Below are positions 10,256 to 20,950 of a DNA stretch of 64,000 bases, one piece after another. The first letter of the stretch is position 1. Each line of letters starts with the position of its first letter. The stretch comes from Aplectana chamaeleonis (Eukaryota > Nematoda > Chromadorea > Rhabditida > Cosmocercidae), in contig JAPDOI010000175.1 in NCBI GenBank assembly GCA_029168955.1, positions 186,001-250,000 on the forward strand, read 5' to 3'. The position numbers and the translations under genes are program-made. The notes beneath the pieces are model-generated. The model had not been told where the DNA came from and ran no database searches. It saw only the letters and a program-made list of their open reading frames with translations.

Positions 10256-10777
10256 GGTGAGAGAACCACATCGCCCTGGTAGAGAAGCTCTGCGACTCCG
10301 GTATTTCTGTTAATTTCGTCGACACTGTCTCCTTCAGCATTGATTCGCACCCTTCTCTTGGGCCATAGTTTTTTCACCGCCTGAACATTTTAATCTGTTA
10401 AAAATTCCTATCAAGGGGGTGTATGCTAACCTCCAATTTCTTTGCCAAAAATGCTTTTTGCTCAGGAGACAATGTGAGCTTTTGTGCAATCTTCTTGCGC
10501 AGTTTGGTGAATTTCTCGTGAATTTTCAGCACAGTTGTGCTATTAAAGACCTGAAATACGATATTGTACAATTATCTGAGAAGAGTTGACAGTTAGTCCT
10601 TAGCTGCAAGACTACCTTCTTCATGCTGTCCCAGGCAATCTTCAGCTTATTCTTGAGTTTGTCCTTAAGACTTAATTTTGTTCCCTCATCCTTCGTGTCC
10701 TCTTTATCGTTTGATGAAGAGAACAGGCCAGCGCTCACGCAGACGACCAGAAGAAGGACTAACAAAACAATCCTCAT
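10256..10777 (-). CDS. Astacin-type metalloprotease, N-terminal three exons (signal peptide and propeptide)
   Basis: Exon 1 (10777-10616, 54 codons) starts MRIVLLVLLLVVCVSAG, a strong signal peptide, then a charged Lys/Asp-rich segment. Intron 1 (10615-10551, 65 bp, GTAGTC..TTTCAG) and intron 2 (10430-10381, 50 bp, GTTAGC..TTCAG) are both phase 0. Exon 2 encodes 40 residues including the NST sequon. Exon 3 (10380-10256) encodes INRNTGVAELLYQGDVVLS, which closely fits the propeptide consensus just before the cleavage site of nematode astacins, and ends at a GTAGGT donor. Secretion to the cuticle or host interface is family knowledge, not visible here. No HExxH catalytic domain is found in the window. 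The RTE insertion begins 17 bp past the donor, so the gene is either split by a giant intron or truncated. Confidence 0.7.
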
Positions 10778-10778
10778 T

Positions 10779-11600
10779 CCTAAACTGGATTATGATTAGA
10801 GAGAAGGGAGATGATGCGAAAACGTTTTGGAGAGTTGAATGTCTTACCTCGGTTCACCTCCCTTTTATGCTGTGCTCTTGCACTTCTGGCTTCACCAACT
10901 GCGCTTAGTGTTTGTAAAACACCCGGTGTGACAACAGGAAGCCCATGTTATCTTTTCCATTATTTGGCTCAAACCACTACCATCCCCCCCCCGTCCCCCA
11001 CCCACCTTCATCACATATGAGATTTTCAAATATAGCTGACCTTGAGTTGAAGACAGCGTTCACGATTAGAAAAAGACTGTATTGTTGCCTTCTATGTTTT
11101 TCTGTGAGCAAGTTTACGATGTAGTGGATAATAAGGGGAAGCTCTAATGAAACTCTCCAGTATCGGAGGAAAAAGTGATTAAAAAGACTGTAGAGATTTA
11201 TTTACGCCTGCTGGTGTGTTTTGCGTACTGCGTGCAAAACGTCAAGCCAAACGTAGCAGATCTTCTGTGCTTCGCAATTCTCAGGTGAGTAACTTTCTTA
11301 TTTTCTGTTTCGTGTACCAAAAACCTCTAAAGAATAAGATAGGTCAACGCACATGCTTGAATGTTGGAATCTTTCGCGACAAAAAATCCTCAGAAATTCG
11401 GGGTGTGCCCCTGGTGAAAGGAACGGATGACAACTGTTACATCACGTGGACGAGTTGACTCAATGGGTTTGCTGGACCACGAGATTTTCACCCACTTCCT
11501 GGCCGTTCGCCGTCGTACTACCGTGCTTATTCTTCTTAGAGGGACCCAAAGCTCACGTTCCGCGAAAAAAAAGACTACTCTTTGATTGTGAACTCTGCGT
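10779..11600. other. No gene recognised
   Basis: Upstream region of the astacin-type gene with a C-rich tract at 10985-11003. No conserved coding frame is visible. Confidence 0.4.
10861..10870 (-). promoter_or_regulatory. TATA-like sequence upstream of the astacin-type gene
   Basis: Minus-strand GCATAAAAGG lies about 85 bp before the ATG. A TTTAG|GA acceptor sits directly before the ATG and could serve cis- or trans-splicing. Weak evidence. Confidence 0.2.
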
Positions 11601-11604
11601 TTAA

Positions 11605-12013
11605 AGGCAGGGTTCGCGGTAAAAACGACTTTTAAGCAATGTAAAAATAAGTGAAAAAACACGGAAATTCGTGGCAAAAACGCTCAAAAACATTGTACAA
11701 CGGCTAATTATCGGTGTCGGCCGGCTCCCTAATTACTGGGTTTTCGTGAATGCTTGCTTATCCTCCTTTTATTTTGCTGCTAAAGTAATCAGTAGTCTCC
11801 AGAAATGTTTGGAAATTACTTTAGAGGCAGAATAAAAGTTGACAAAACGAGCTTCTACACAAATCCTTATAATTGGGGGCGGGAGGACACCAAGCCATAA
11901 CTTTCTCCTGAGCGTTTTTTTTCCAATTTTTCACTTATTTTCACTTTTGTGATGGCCAGATCTACCATTACATGGGGATAGCACAACAACCAATTTTATC
12001 GAGAACCCTGCCT
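11605..12013. mobile_element. TTAA-flanked inverted-repeat element (409 bp)
   Basis: It is bounded by TTAA at 11601-11604 and 12014-12017. The termini AGGCAGGGTTC and GAACCCTGCCT are inverted repeats extending with mismatches to about 25 bp. It contains an internal hairpin at 11766-11838 (arms reading ATTACTTTAG in inverse form). No ORF, so it is a non-autonomous element. Confidence 0.75.
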
Positions 12014-12127
12014 TTAAGGAAAAAAAGTTCCATGTTAAACAACCTGGAGGCTTCCTTAAAAACTTTGTTATAGCTCCAGTGTTTTCAATACAATGACGTG
12101 CCAGGAACAGTCAATACGATTCTCTAC

Positions 12128-12954
12128 TCTGCCAATTCGGAACTTGATGCATCGGCAAAAAAGACTTGATGCTCATGTACAAGTCGGCATGAAGTCTTAA
12201 TTTGCCGCGCTAAATTTACGGTATGGGTGAATTTGCCGCTAGGATAGGTGAGAATGGGGTGAATATGCCGCGAAAATAAGGTGAATGTTACGCGAAATGA
12301 TGTGAGTTCACTGCGAAAATGGGCTAAAAGCGTAGCAAGATTTCGGTAATCGTTTCCGGTCATGGATCCTAGCGGGCCGGAGCCGCCACGACCCACTGCG
12401 AGGTGACCAGCCTTGCAGTGGAAACAAAATCGACTTCTCACGAGGTAGATATTTCAGGGGTGCGTTCCAAGAACATTCCCATGGCAAAACGCGTTCATGG
12501 AAACGTAGCCACAGCTGCGTGGAAGCATTTTACAGTTACGATTCGTAGCCATGTGAAGCAAACCTGACCTTGGGAAGGCCTTTTCCCCTCCCACGACGTC
12601 GTGGGAACGTTCTTGGAACGCATCCCAGCAGCCCTCTCTGTGAGCTCTAGAACTTGATCGCGATAGCAAGCGGCCAACTTCATTTTTGCCTGCAGCGTAT
12701 TCAGCGCGGGTTTGCTGAAATCGTTTATCACGTGCAAAAACAGACCGCACTGCTCGGTCAAGATTGATAACGATAGCTCACTATCACTCGCGGCAAATTC
12801 ACTCTTTGCGCTGATTGATATCCGGCCACTCAGCAAGTTCACGCTTTCCGCGAAGAAGCTTTGAAGACGGCGCTAAAGGTGAATTTCACGCCTAATGATA
12901 ATAGTGGGTGATGAAAACCGCTTTCCCAGAAGCATCAAGTCTCGAATTGGCAGA
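12128..12954. mobile_element. Inverted-repeat element with 23-bp termini, host of a nested element
   Basis: The left end TCTGCCAATTCGGAACTTGATGC and the inverted right end TCTGCCAATTCGAGACTTGATGC form the termini. 'gaatttgccgc'-type motifs recur inside the left half. No transposase is seen. The flanking duplication is unclear. Confidence 0.7.
12457..12626. mobile_element. Short inverted-repeat element, GGGGTGCGTTCC family, nested copy 1
   Basis: The termini GGGGTGCGTTCCAAGAAC and, inverted, GGGATGCGTTCCAAGAAC enclose about 170 bp. The same family recurs at 37124-37290. It lies inside the 12128-12954 element, so it inserted later. Confidence 0.75.
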
Positions 12955-13263
12955 TTAGCATGGATAAAAGATCTCCCTGTGACGAACTATTCTTGAATGC
13001 AGAGAGGTTTTGACATGTCCAACTTAAAGGCAGCGTACACGCTCTTAAACGTGGTTTAGATATTACGGGATTACGGTGGTACAGCGCAGAACACAATGCC
13101 TACGCATTTTGGAGCGCCAAAAACGCGCAATACTGCTACACGAGTGAAAAGTTATCCCCGCCTTGCAATGTTCCGCCTCCTATATTGCCCGTTCTCCTAA
13201 AAAGCAGGGGTGCTGGGCCATTATCACAGTCGTCGATTTATGTGGTTTCATTACTGTACTTAA

Positions 13264-13738
13264 AGTTACAGTCCAAGCTCAGCGACGAAATTTAAGATTT
13301 CTACATAATTGTGAAGTAGACCCACCCTATATAACCCCTACTAAGTGCGAGCTCCCAATTCCTGCGGATAAGCGAGCTATAGGAGGAAGCCACTGTGGGG
13401 TTCCCACCTCGAGAAGAAACTTTGAAACGCTCCTTTTACGATCTTTCGGGCTCAACAGCGGCGAGATTAGCGATGTTTTCAGATCAATAGCTCCTTTCTT
13501 TCCTTCATTCTCGACTTCTCTCTTTGGTCACTTCGGCTCGCATACATCGGTTGCAAACGACGGATGTTAAAAGCCCCGGACCACTCGTCCGCCATGCTTT
13601 CACAGCTAAGTTTTTGAGAGACTATAACTACGTTCCAAGGGGTCTTGTACGATTTCGGGGACATCACTGGAATCCGCGTGGGACCATTCTCAAGATAAGC
13701 AGAAAAACACGAAAACGATTATGAGGTTGGACTGTGAG
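13264..13738 (+). mobile_element. TTAA-family element, type A (right end degraded)
   Basis: It starts after TTAA (13260-13263) and contains 'acagtccaagctc', 'aattgtgaagtagacccacc' and 'gcgagctataggagg', which align along their length with 19778-20256. The right end 'gaggttggactgtg' is present but the final TTAA is lost. Confidence 0.65.
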
Positions 13739-13739
13739 A

Positions 13740-15146
13740 CAGGACACCCAAAAAATTATTTTTCAGATTTCATGCTTATCTTGGAGAGAGCCACTCTCTG
13801 ATCAAAATGTTATCTCTGAAATCGTCCGAGACCCCTTACGAACGGGATATGACTCCTCGAAAATGCCTTCATTTTTAAGGCAAAAATTTCGTGGACGAGT
13901 TGTCTCAGGTCTGTATTTCTCTTCATTCGCAATCGCTGCACGAGAGAAACACAGGATGAGGAGATAGACCGGCAATGGATCGAAGAACAGCGACATGTTG
14001 AGAATTCATCCATTCATTTAGCCGCTATCGAGTTCGTAAATCTGGTAGGGGGGCGGGCCTGTGGAGGTGAGCGAAGGAGGTCGGGCCTGTGGTGGCCGCC
14101 TATTTCTCGCTTATTTCAAGGAATTGAGATCTCGCACTTGGCACGTGTCATACGAGAGGGGTCTTCTACACAATTACACGAAAATATCAAAATTCGTTTC
14201 TTAGGGTGTACTGTGTTTTTAAGGTAACACCCGCAAACGTCGCCGACGGTGGGAATGGCCTAGCACAGGACGGCAAATTCAGTGGGAGGAAAAACACAGG
14301 GCGGGGCCAACTTCTTACTTTTGTAGCGGCATTGTGCTTCATTTTTGACGCTTCAAAGTGCGTGGGCGTCGTGTATTGAGCCATAACATCCTATTTTCGT
14401 AGTTATCACAACCAAATTCAGGAGCGTGTGTGCTGCCTTTAATGCGCTGAAGAAATCAAGCCGAATGTTTGTATATACCATGCTATAACAACTGTACAGT
14501 GTTCTACCGGTTACTTGCTTTATGATGATTGATAACAGTCGTTTTTCTTCGTTTGATTTTTTTATCGGTCACTTCTGGCATGTCCGAGAGGACGAATTTA
14601 AATAAATAAACAGGTTCAAGAAACCGTTACCTCCAGGCAACTTGTGGAGCGGTGTCGTAAGGGGTGTAAACTAGAAAGGGAAATTGGCTAAGAGAATTGC
14701 TAATATTTTGATCTGAAAACAGAAAATGGAAGGAATGGTGAAACTTTTCATGAAACCATTATAAAACTTTCCAGGTTAACAGAATTGCGACTTCCAACTG
14801 GTTACCTCCGTTCGTTTCCTAAGATGACGTTTCCTGACCCAAATATCAACAAACACATGTATGTAACAGAGGGAGCGCTATCTGATGTTCTTATTGGTCT
14901 CGAGTTTCACCTTTGAGAGCATTCTGTTCCAAGGATTGGCTTCGACCCCATGGTAGAACTTCATGCTCTCTCAGGATACATGCCAGTTCGTGCATATGCG
15001 CCTCGCAAAGACCGCACGCAGAGCGCTCGCTCGTGACGTCATCTATTGTTCTTTCCCAAATCCGTCGACAAAGATCGCTTTATCACTTTCGGTCCCTCAT
15101 TGACAACGCCGTTTTGCTAGGCGCAAACTCGGAGACGTAAACAACA
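13740..15146. other. No gene recognised
   Basis: 13740-13920 resembles the inner part of the 18769-19254 element in a degraded form. The rest contains only short uncoupled ORFs. Confidence 0.35.
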
Positions 15147-15148
15147 TA

Positions 15149-15427
15149 CTGTGCTTCTCTGGGCCATATACCGGTCCGCAATTGCGTCTCGACACGCTTT
15201 GCGACCGCACGTGCTCGAGCCAGTCGAAATTCCAGCGCCAAATCCGACTCAATATAGCTTTTTTATACAGTTTTCTCTAATTTTGTTTAGTTTTCATTCT
15301 CTAAAACCCGCCTAGATTCAACAAATCGGCGACAGCGGCGCTGGAAACTTTTCCAACTAGAAAGCGCGCGGCCGCAAAGCGTGTCGAGGAGCTATTGCGG
15401 ACCGGAATTTGGCCCAGAGAAGCACAG
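15149..15427. mobile_element. TA-flanked inverted-repeat element (279 bp)
   Basis: TA at 15147-15148 and 15428-15429 flank termini CTGTGCTTCTCTGGGCCA and their inverse. The inverted similarity extends inward through 'cctcgacacgctttgcg', so most of the element can fold on itself. TA duplication suggests a Tc1/mariner-type non-autonomous element. Confidence 0.75.
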
Positions 15428-15429
15428 TA

Positions 15430-17737
15430 ATTAGATTCCGCCTCCGAAATTATTCTTGAATGGATTAACTCATAGACTATTCGTCCCCGACTTAAAACTT
15501 TTCTTGTATTTGAGCACGGAATCATCGACACCTGATAAAACCGTGAGAAACTAACTGGTTTGTATCAGGCTCAAGGATGCGATACTACTGTAACATTGGC
15601 CAACAATTAGTTTTGAACTTCAGCGCACCTGAAAATCAGGTATCATATTGGAACCCTTGTGCTGGTGCAATTAATCCGTATTTCTCTCCCAATGGTAGAA
15701 CCCTGCTGCTGTTCAAACAATCTGTCATTTTCATCATTCGGAGAGTACAATTAATATTCTACAACGACCCCTGCTACAGATTGTACGCTCTTTACAATGT
15801 GTTTTCAGATGGCTCGCGCTCTATTTGGCATCCCCACAGATGGAAAAGAACACGAAAACATGCAGCTCTAGGGCGGAATGCCCGTACGCGGGTGTTACGA
15901 AGGGGTTGCGACAGTGTTTATACATAGCATCGGCGCGTTTGATCATGGCAGTGTGAGGGCTGAAAAGGGGTTGCAGTAGCACTGAAAAATCGTTCCCTCG
16001 CCAACACTACCTAGGTGGGTTAGGCAGCCGGAACTCCGCTGAGACACCAGTTATTGATTATCTTCTCCAGCACTCGCAGAGCAATCATTAAACGCGCCGA
16101 CACCCCAAACCCTGCCTCAACCCTAACGTAACACTCGCGTAGGTGCATGCCGCTCCCTGGGGCTGGGTGCATCAGCGCAAATCTCGCGGTTTGGGCAGGC
16201 GCGGGGCACGCAGGGCAGCGAAATCGGCATGCTAAGCTGCCAGGGCAGGGACAAGGGCAGTTAGGGGCACCGCCCCTGACTGCCCTGGCTAGGAAGCTGG
16301 GACAGTGGCTGCTCCGGCTGGGACAAGATTGCGGCGACGCTTCAAGAATCGACTTTTTTCTATTTCTCAGACATTATTTTTTTATTTTCGTTCTTGTTAA
16401 CAGTTATGTGCTTTAAGCTCTCGCTTATAGTAGAAATGATTTAATCATTGATAACTTCTCTTCACATCTCTTCATTTATCCTATTTTTGAGAATTTTTTG
16501 ACGTTTCGATTGAACAAATTTCATAATACTGCGCGTTCTTCAAAATGCTTTCGAAATTCTCGCGCAATCAATTCATGTGCTGCAGTTTCAGTAAATTGAA
16601 CAACTTTTGGAAAAAGAAGTTTCAGAAAAATTTGTTCACAAACTGTCCTATATTTTTTCTTGGGAGGTGTGTATCTCGAAACACGTGAAGTCGAATGTTT
16701 CGGGAAACCATCCGTAATTACAGATAAATTTTTTCTTTTTTTCCAAATTCGTCCGGCAGAAGCTTTGAATTTTGAAAGATAGGTGTAGCGAACTTGGTGT
16801 TTTGTGTGTTGGTTTGAACAAAATATTTATGCGAGAATATATGTTCGCGTACGGCAATCCTTCAACTGAATAGAGGGCATTTTTTAAAAGTCTCTTGTAA
16901 AACGCGACTGCCAGAACTGCCGTTGTTTGTACAATTTTATTACACATCGACAATTTTTTAGTAATTCATGATTTTTTGTGAAAAAATAGATACGTGACGA
17001 ATACATTTCGCCTGATCACGAGTGTTAATCATGCCGTGAGATTTTCAGTACGCATGAATATAATTCTGCTAATTGACAGTTTCTGCTCGTAAGCCAAAAC
17101 CTAGAGCACAAGGGTAATCAGACTAGCATTACCTTTTTCCCCTCCATTCTGCGTAATCGCACTGCAATCGTAAGGGACACAGATGCACCTGAGCAGAACT
17201 GGTTTGACATATCGAATATCAGCTGTGCTCGGCTAATCACCTGCAGGTTTCAGCCGTAAAATGGTGCGCGCCGTACGTAATTGCGTACGCTGCGCTGGGG
17301 CTAGCTGCCCCGGCGCCATCGAGCACATGTGCATACGGGGCAGAGCACCGACTCTCATGGCGCCTGCTCTACCCCTGCCCTTGCCCCGGCGTGTCCGTTG
17401 ATGCATCCGGCCCCTGACGGGAGGTGGAGGGAGGGGAGCTTCAAATCAGTCATCGATAGCTATCGTTCATCACTGGATGAGGGATCGCCGCGACGCAGCT
17501 TGGCGGGAAAAATCGCGCGCGGGAAAACGAAGGGAGAGTGGCTACTGATCGAACGATTTCGCGCCTAACTGCTGAGCGCGGCTATGTTTCTGTGAGAAAC
17601 CAACGATATTTTCTCTTTCTTTCCCGCGTGCAAACTTTCCCGACAGACAGCGTGGCGGCTTCCTACTTTTTTAACAGAGACCATATAAGAACGTCTGGAA
17701 TTCCAATGTGACCGAGGCATCAGGTATGTGCGTATTT
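15430..17737. other. No gene recognised; GC-rich patches
   Basis: 16140-16330 and 17230-17430 are GC-rich and contain repeated 'ggggc', 'gggcag' and 'gccccgg' motifs; between them the sequence is AT-rich. A direct partial copy of the 17738 hairpin arm lies at about 17467-17508. No supported gene. Confidence 0.35.
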
Positions 17738-17883
17738 ATCGTCCATCACTGGATGAGGGATCGCCGCGACGCTGCTTGGCGGCAAAAATTGCGCACGGGA
17801 AAACGAAGGAAGAGCGGCTATTGATCGCACAGTTTTTCCCGCCAAGCAGCGTCGCGGCGATCCCTCATCCAGTGATGGACGAT
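17738..17883. repeat. Perfect inverted repeat with 45-bp arms
   Basis: Arms 17738-17782 and 17839-17883 are reverse complements, starting ATCGTCCATCACTGGATGAG and separated by 56 bp. A third, direct copy of the arm at about 17467 suggests a mobile foldback family. Confidence 0.8.
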
Positions 17884-17960
17884 ACGACTAACGACTAAAG
17901 AATTTAACGACTAACGGGCTTTTGGGTACTACGTCTAACGGCTAACGACTAACGAAACAA
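17884..17960 (+). repeat. Degenerate CGACTAA-type short repeat
   Basis: 'acgactaacg' units recur with spacing of 7 to about 20 bp. A related patch occurs at 19380-19432. Confidence 0.5.
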
Positions 17961-18768
17961 AAAATATTTTCGTGAGAAATTCCAAATTTCGTTAGAAAAT
18001 CAATAGTCATTACATCGTGCTCCAACCTAAGGATTACATCAGGATTGACACATAGTTCCCGGTTGGTTGCTCGAGGTGGATGGTACAAACTAACCATAGC
18101 TTTCAGTATTTATCATTTCTACTGCCACTGCTTCGCAGTTCTGGAACCCTCACATTGTGACCCCAACCGAACGTTGCGCAAGGCTAGGCGCAGCATTTAT
18201 GCGACTTCGTGTCGGCCGCGCTACTTTATGGTAGGCTCATTAAACCAGTTCCGACACTAACCTGCTCCAGCGGAGATTTTTAATAGAGGGTGCTATCAGA
18301 GATGATGATAGGGAGCGATGCGTGCAGGCCACGTCTGTCCTCCGATTCTCAGTCATAAATTCAAGATTTAGGATTTCTCTAAAGTGGTGCTGGGATGCTC
18401 AGTAGGTGAAATTTTCACTTGAGTGATAATTTTTTCCGACCTTCCTCTTTTTATGGAAACAAGCACGAAAAGACGCGCGCGCTCAATTCGCGATGCTGGG
18501 AAAAGAACAATTAGTTCAAAGTTGGTGCATTCTCCTGGTTGTCACAATGGTCAAGATCGCATGTGATACAGCGCAGAATGGCAAATTCTGCACTGAAAAA
18601 CGCGGAGAGCTCAAGGTTTCCTCAATTTCTCATATTGCTTCTTTTCTCACCAAAAAAAAATGGACGAACCCTCTTGAGTATTAGTCTTTCAATGATACTT
18701 CTAATTGTGTATATGTATGTTTGCAGTTTAAACTGGATTCTTTAACAATGAATGTTTTGTGTGTTTAA

Positions 18769-19254
18769 AGGCAGTGTTCACGATAAAAATCGTTTTTCTG
18801 TTTTTCTACCTGTCTTGAAAACGGCCCCATACTGATTCCAATGATGTCTCTGAAATCGTACAAGACCTTCTGGGAACGGAGTTATAGTCCCTCAAAATAT
18901 GAGCTAAGGAAACATGGTGGACGAGTTGTCCGAGGCTTGTAACCTCCGTCTTTTGCAGCCGATGTATGCGAGTTGACCAGAGTAAAGAGAGAAGGTGAGA
19001 ATGAAGGGAAGAACGGTGTTAATGATTGGAAATCATCGCTCATCTCACGATCTCGAGCATTCATTTGTTCACGTCGGTGGGCGTGTGATGCGCTTTTGGG
19101 GTTTTCAATGCGCTCGAAGTGGCAACTTCGGGCTCTTTTGGGGCTCTTCCTGGCTCGTTTTCATGCGTTCTTTCGACGTCAACGTTACAGTGTGCCCTTC
19201 CACTACCCATGCCTGGTGGAAACTGAAACACATTTTTTATCGTGAACACTGCCT
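18769..19254. mobile_element. TTAA-flanked inverted-repeat element, type B (486 bp)
   Basis: TTAA lies at 18765-18768 and 19255-19258. The termini AGGCAGTGTTCACGATAAAA are matched by the inverted right end. Internal sequence shared with type A elements is in opposite orientation. No transposase ORF. Confidence 0.8.
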
Positions 19255-19609
19255 TTAATGTCCATGAATGCTTTGGAAAGCATACATCTCTTCATGCCTT
19301 CCTCCTGTTTCTATTTTTTTCTTTTCTTCTTCGGTTTTTGTCTGCCTCATCTGTGTTTATTTTTGGAGCCTAGATTTTCAACGATTAACGACTAACGATG
19401 GCTTTGGCCCGTTCAACGACTAACGAATTACACGCTTTCTAATACGCACATCCCTGCTAGGCATATGGCCATTGTTATACTACATTGTCTCTGCAGCAAT
19501 ATTTTCGTCATATGATCTGGATCGATGCGGCGGCACGAGAGCGTGCCGCGGGCAGAGACAATTGCACATCGAGTTCCGAACACGACGTTTCAATGGAGTC
19601 GCTCTTTAA

Positions 19610-19640
19610 AGGCAGTGTTCACTATAATCTTTATTTTGAG
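19610..19640. repeat. Left-end fragment of a type B TTAA element
   Basis: AGGCAGTGTTCAC follows TTAA at 19606-19609, without an obvious right end before the next element. Confidence 0.5.
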
Positions 19641-19777
19641 ATTATTTGCTGAGAGAAACGCACAAGAAGTACACGAAATTCTTTAGTATCACAGGAAGTG
19701 TTTGCTGTGACATTAAAATCATTTGTGGATCCGTCCTTTGCAATTCTCTACTCTCTATTGCCCCGTTCTTTCCTTGA

Positions 19778-20256
19778 AGGCACAGTCCAAGCTCCGGAAC
19801 GAAATCTGAGATTTCCACGTAATTGTGAAGCAGACCCACCATACATAGTACTTGCCAAGTGCGAGCTCTCAACTCCTCCGAATAAGCGAGATATAGGAGG
19901 AGGCCACCCTGGGGCGCCCACATCGGGAAGCCACTTTAGCATGCCCCTTTTACGATCTTTCGCGCTCAACAGTGGCGAGATCAGCGATGATTTCCGATCA
20001 ATAGCCCCGTTCTCCCACTCATTCTCAGCCTCTCTCTTTATTCAATTCGGCTGGCATACATCGATTGCAAATGACGGGACTTACGAGCCTCGGACAACTC
20101 GTCCACCATGCTTTTCGTAGCTCAATTTTTGAGAGGCCATAACTTCATTTCTAGGGGGTCTTGTACAAATGCAGAGGAGTCTTTGGAATCAGCGTGGGAC
20201 CAGTTTTTAAGATAAGTTGGAGAACAGAAAAACGATTGTGAGGTTGGACTCTGCCT
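19778..20256 (+). mobile_element. TTAA-family element, type A (479 bp)
   Basis: The left end AGGCACAGTCCAAGCTC follows TTGA (a decayed TTAA). The right end inverted is AGGCAGAGTCCAACC and is followed by TTAA (20257-20260). It aligns over its length with 13264-13738. Confidence 0.75.
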
Positions 20257-20260
20257 TTAA

Positions 20261-20380
20261 AGGCAGTGTTCACGATAAGAATCGTTTTTCTGCTTTTCCG
20301 CCTATCTTGAAGACGGTCACATCCTGATTCCAATGATGTTTTTGGAATCGTAAAAGACCTTCTAGGAACGGAGTCTATGT
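20261..20380. repeat. Truncated type B TTAA element sharing the TTAA of its neighbour
   Basis: It begins AGGCAGTGTTCACGATAAGA immediately after the TTAA that ends the previous element and matches 18769 onwards for about 110 bp, then stops. Confidence 0.6.
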
Positions 20381-20720
20381 AATCCCGCAGTCTGCGTTTC
20401 TACGTGTGTCTTCAACAGAAGGCATCGAACAGATGAACGATTGCGCGTCGACTGTACTGCAAGAATGAATGCTAGAATGGGATTCAGATAAACTTTCAGA
20501 TTCAGGGCTTTCTAGAATACGATTCATACAATTGAACAAGTGCTTCTAGGAGCGGATTCTGTTTGGGTGTATGTTCATGAACTCTGGCTCTTATAGAATC
20601 TAGGGTTAATGGAGTACACTCGGATGGCACACTGCATATTCATTATTGGTTCACTGCAAATAGTCATAAATTTTGCAAAACGAAATGTTCCTGATAGTTG
20701 CTATTTGTTTGACGCATATA

Positions 20721-20948
20721 CAGGCCATAAAACGGCCGAAGTCTCACCGTCGACTGCGTACCACGCGCTGCGCGACCGCACGCGCGTCGGAGGCAGACGA
20801 GTTTTGGCCGCCGCGCGGAGGCCGAAACGTCGCGCGGGGGCCGAAACTCGTCGCGCGGCGGCCAAAACTTGTCTGCTTCCGACGCGCGTGCGGTCGCGCA
20901 GCGCGTGGTACGCAGTCGACGGTGAGACTTTGGCCATTTTATGGCCTG
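20721..20948. mobile_element. TA-flanked hairpin element (228 bp), GC-rich
   Basis: TA at 20719-20720 and 20949-20950 flank inverted arms of roughly 95 bp that start CAGGCCATAAAACGGCC and, inverted, CAGGCCATAAAATGGCC. The centre is about 38 bp. Nearly the whole element is one stem-loop. A related start (CAGGCTATAAAACGGCG) is seen at about 26788. Confidence 0.8.
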
Positions 20949-20950
20949 TA

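Noticed and set aside
17884..17960. CGACTAA repeats as telomere-like DNA
   Set aside because: Nematode telomeres are TTAGGC; these units are degenerate and internal.
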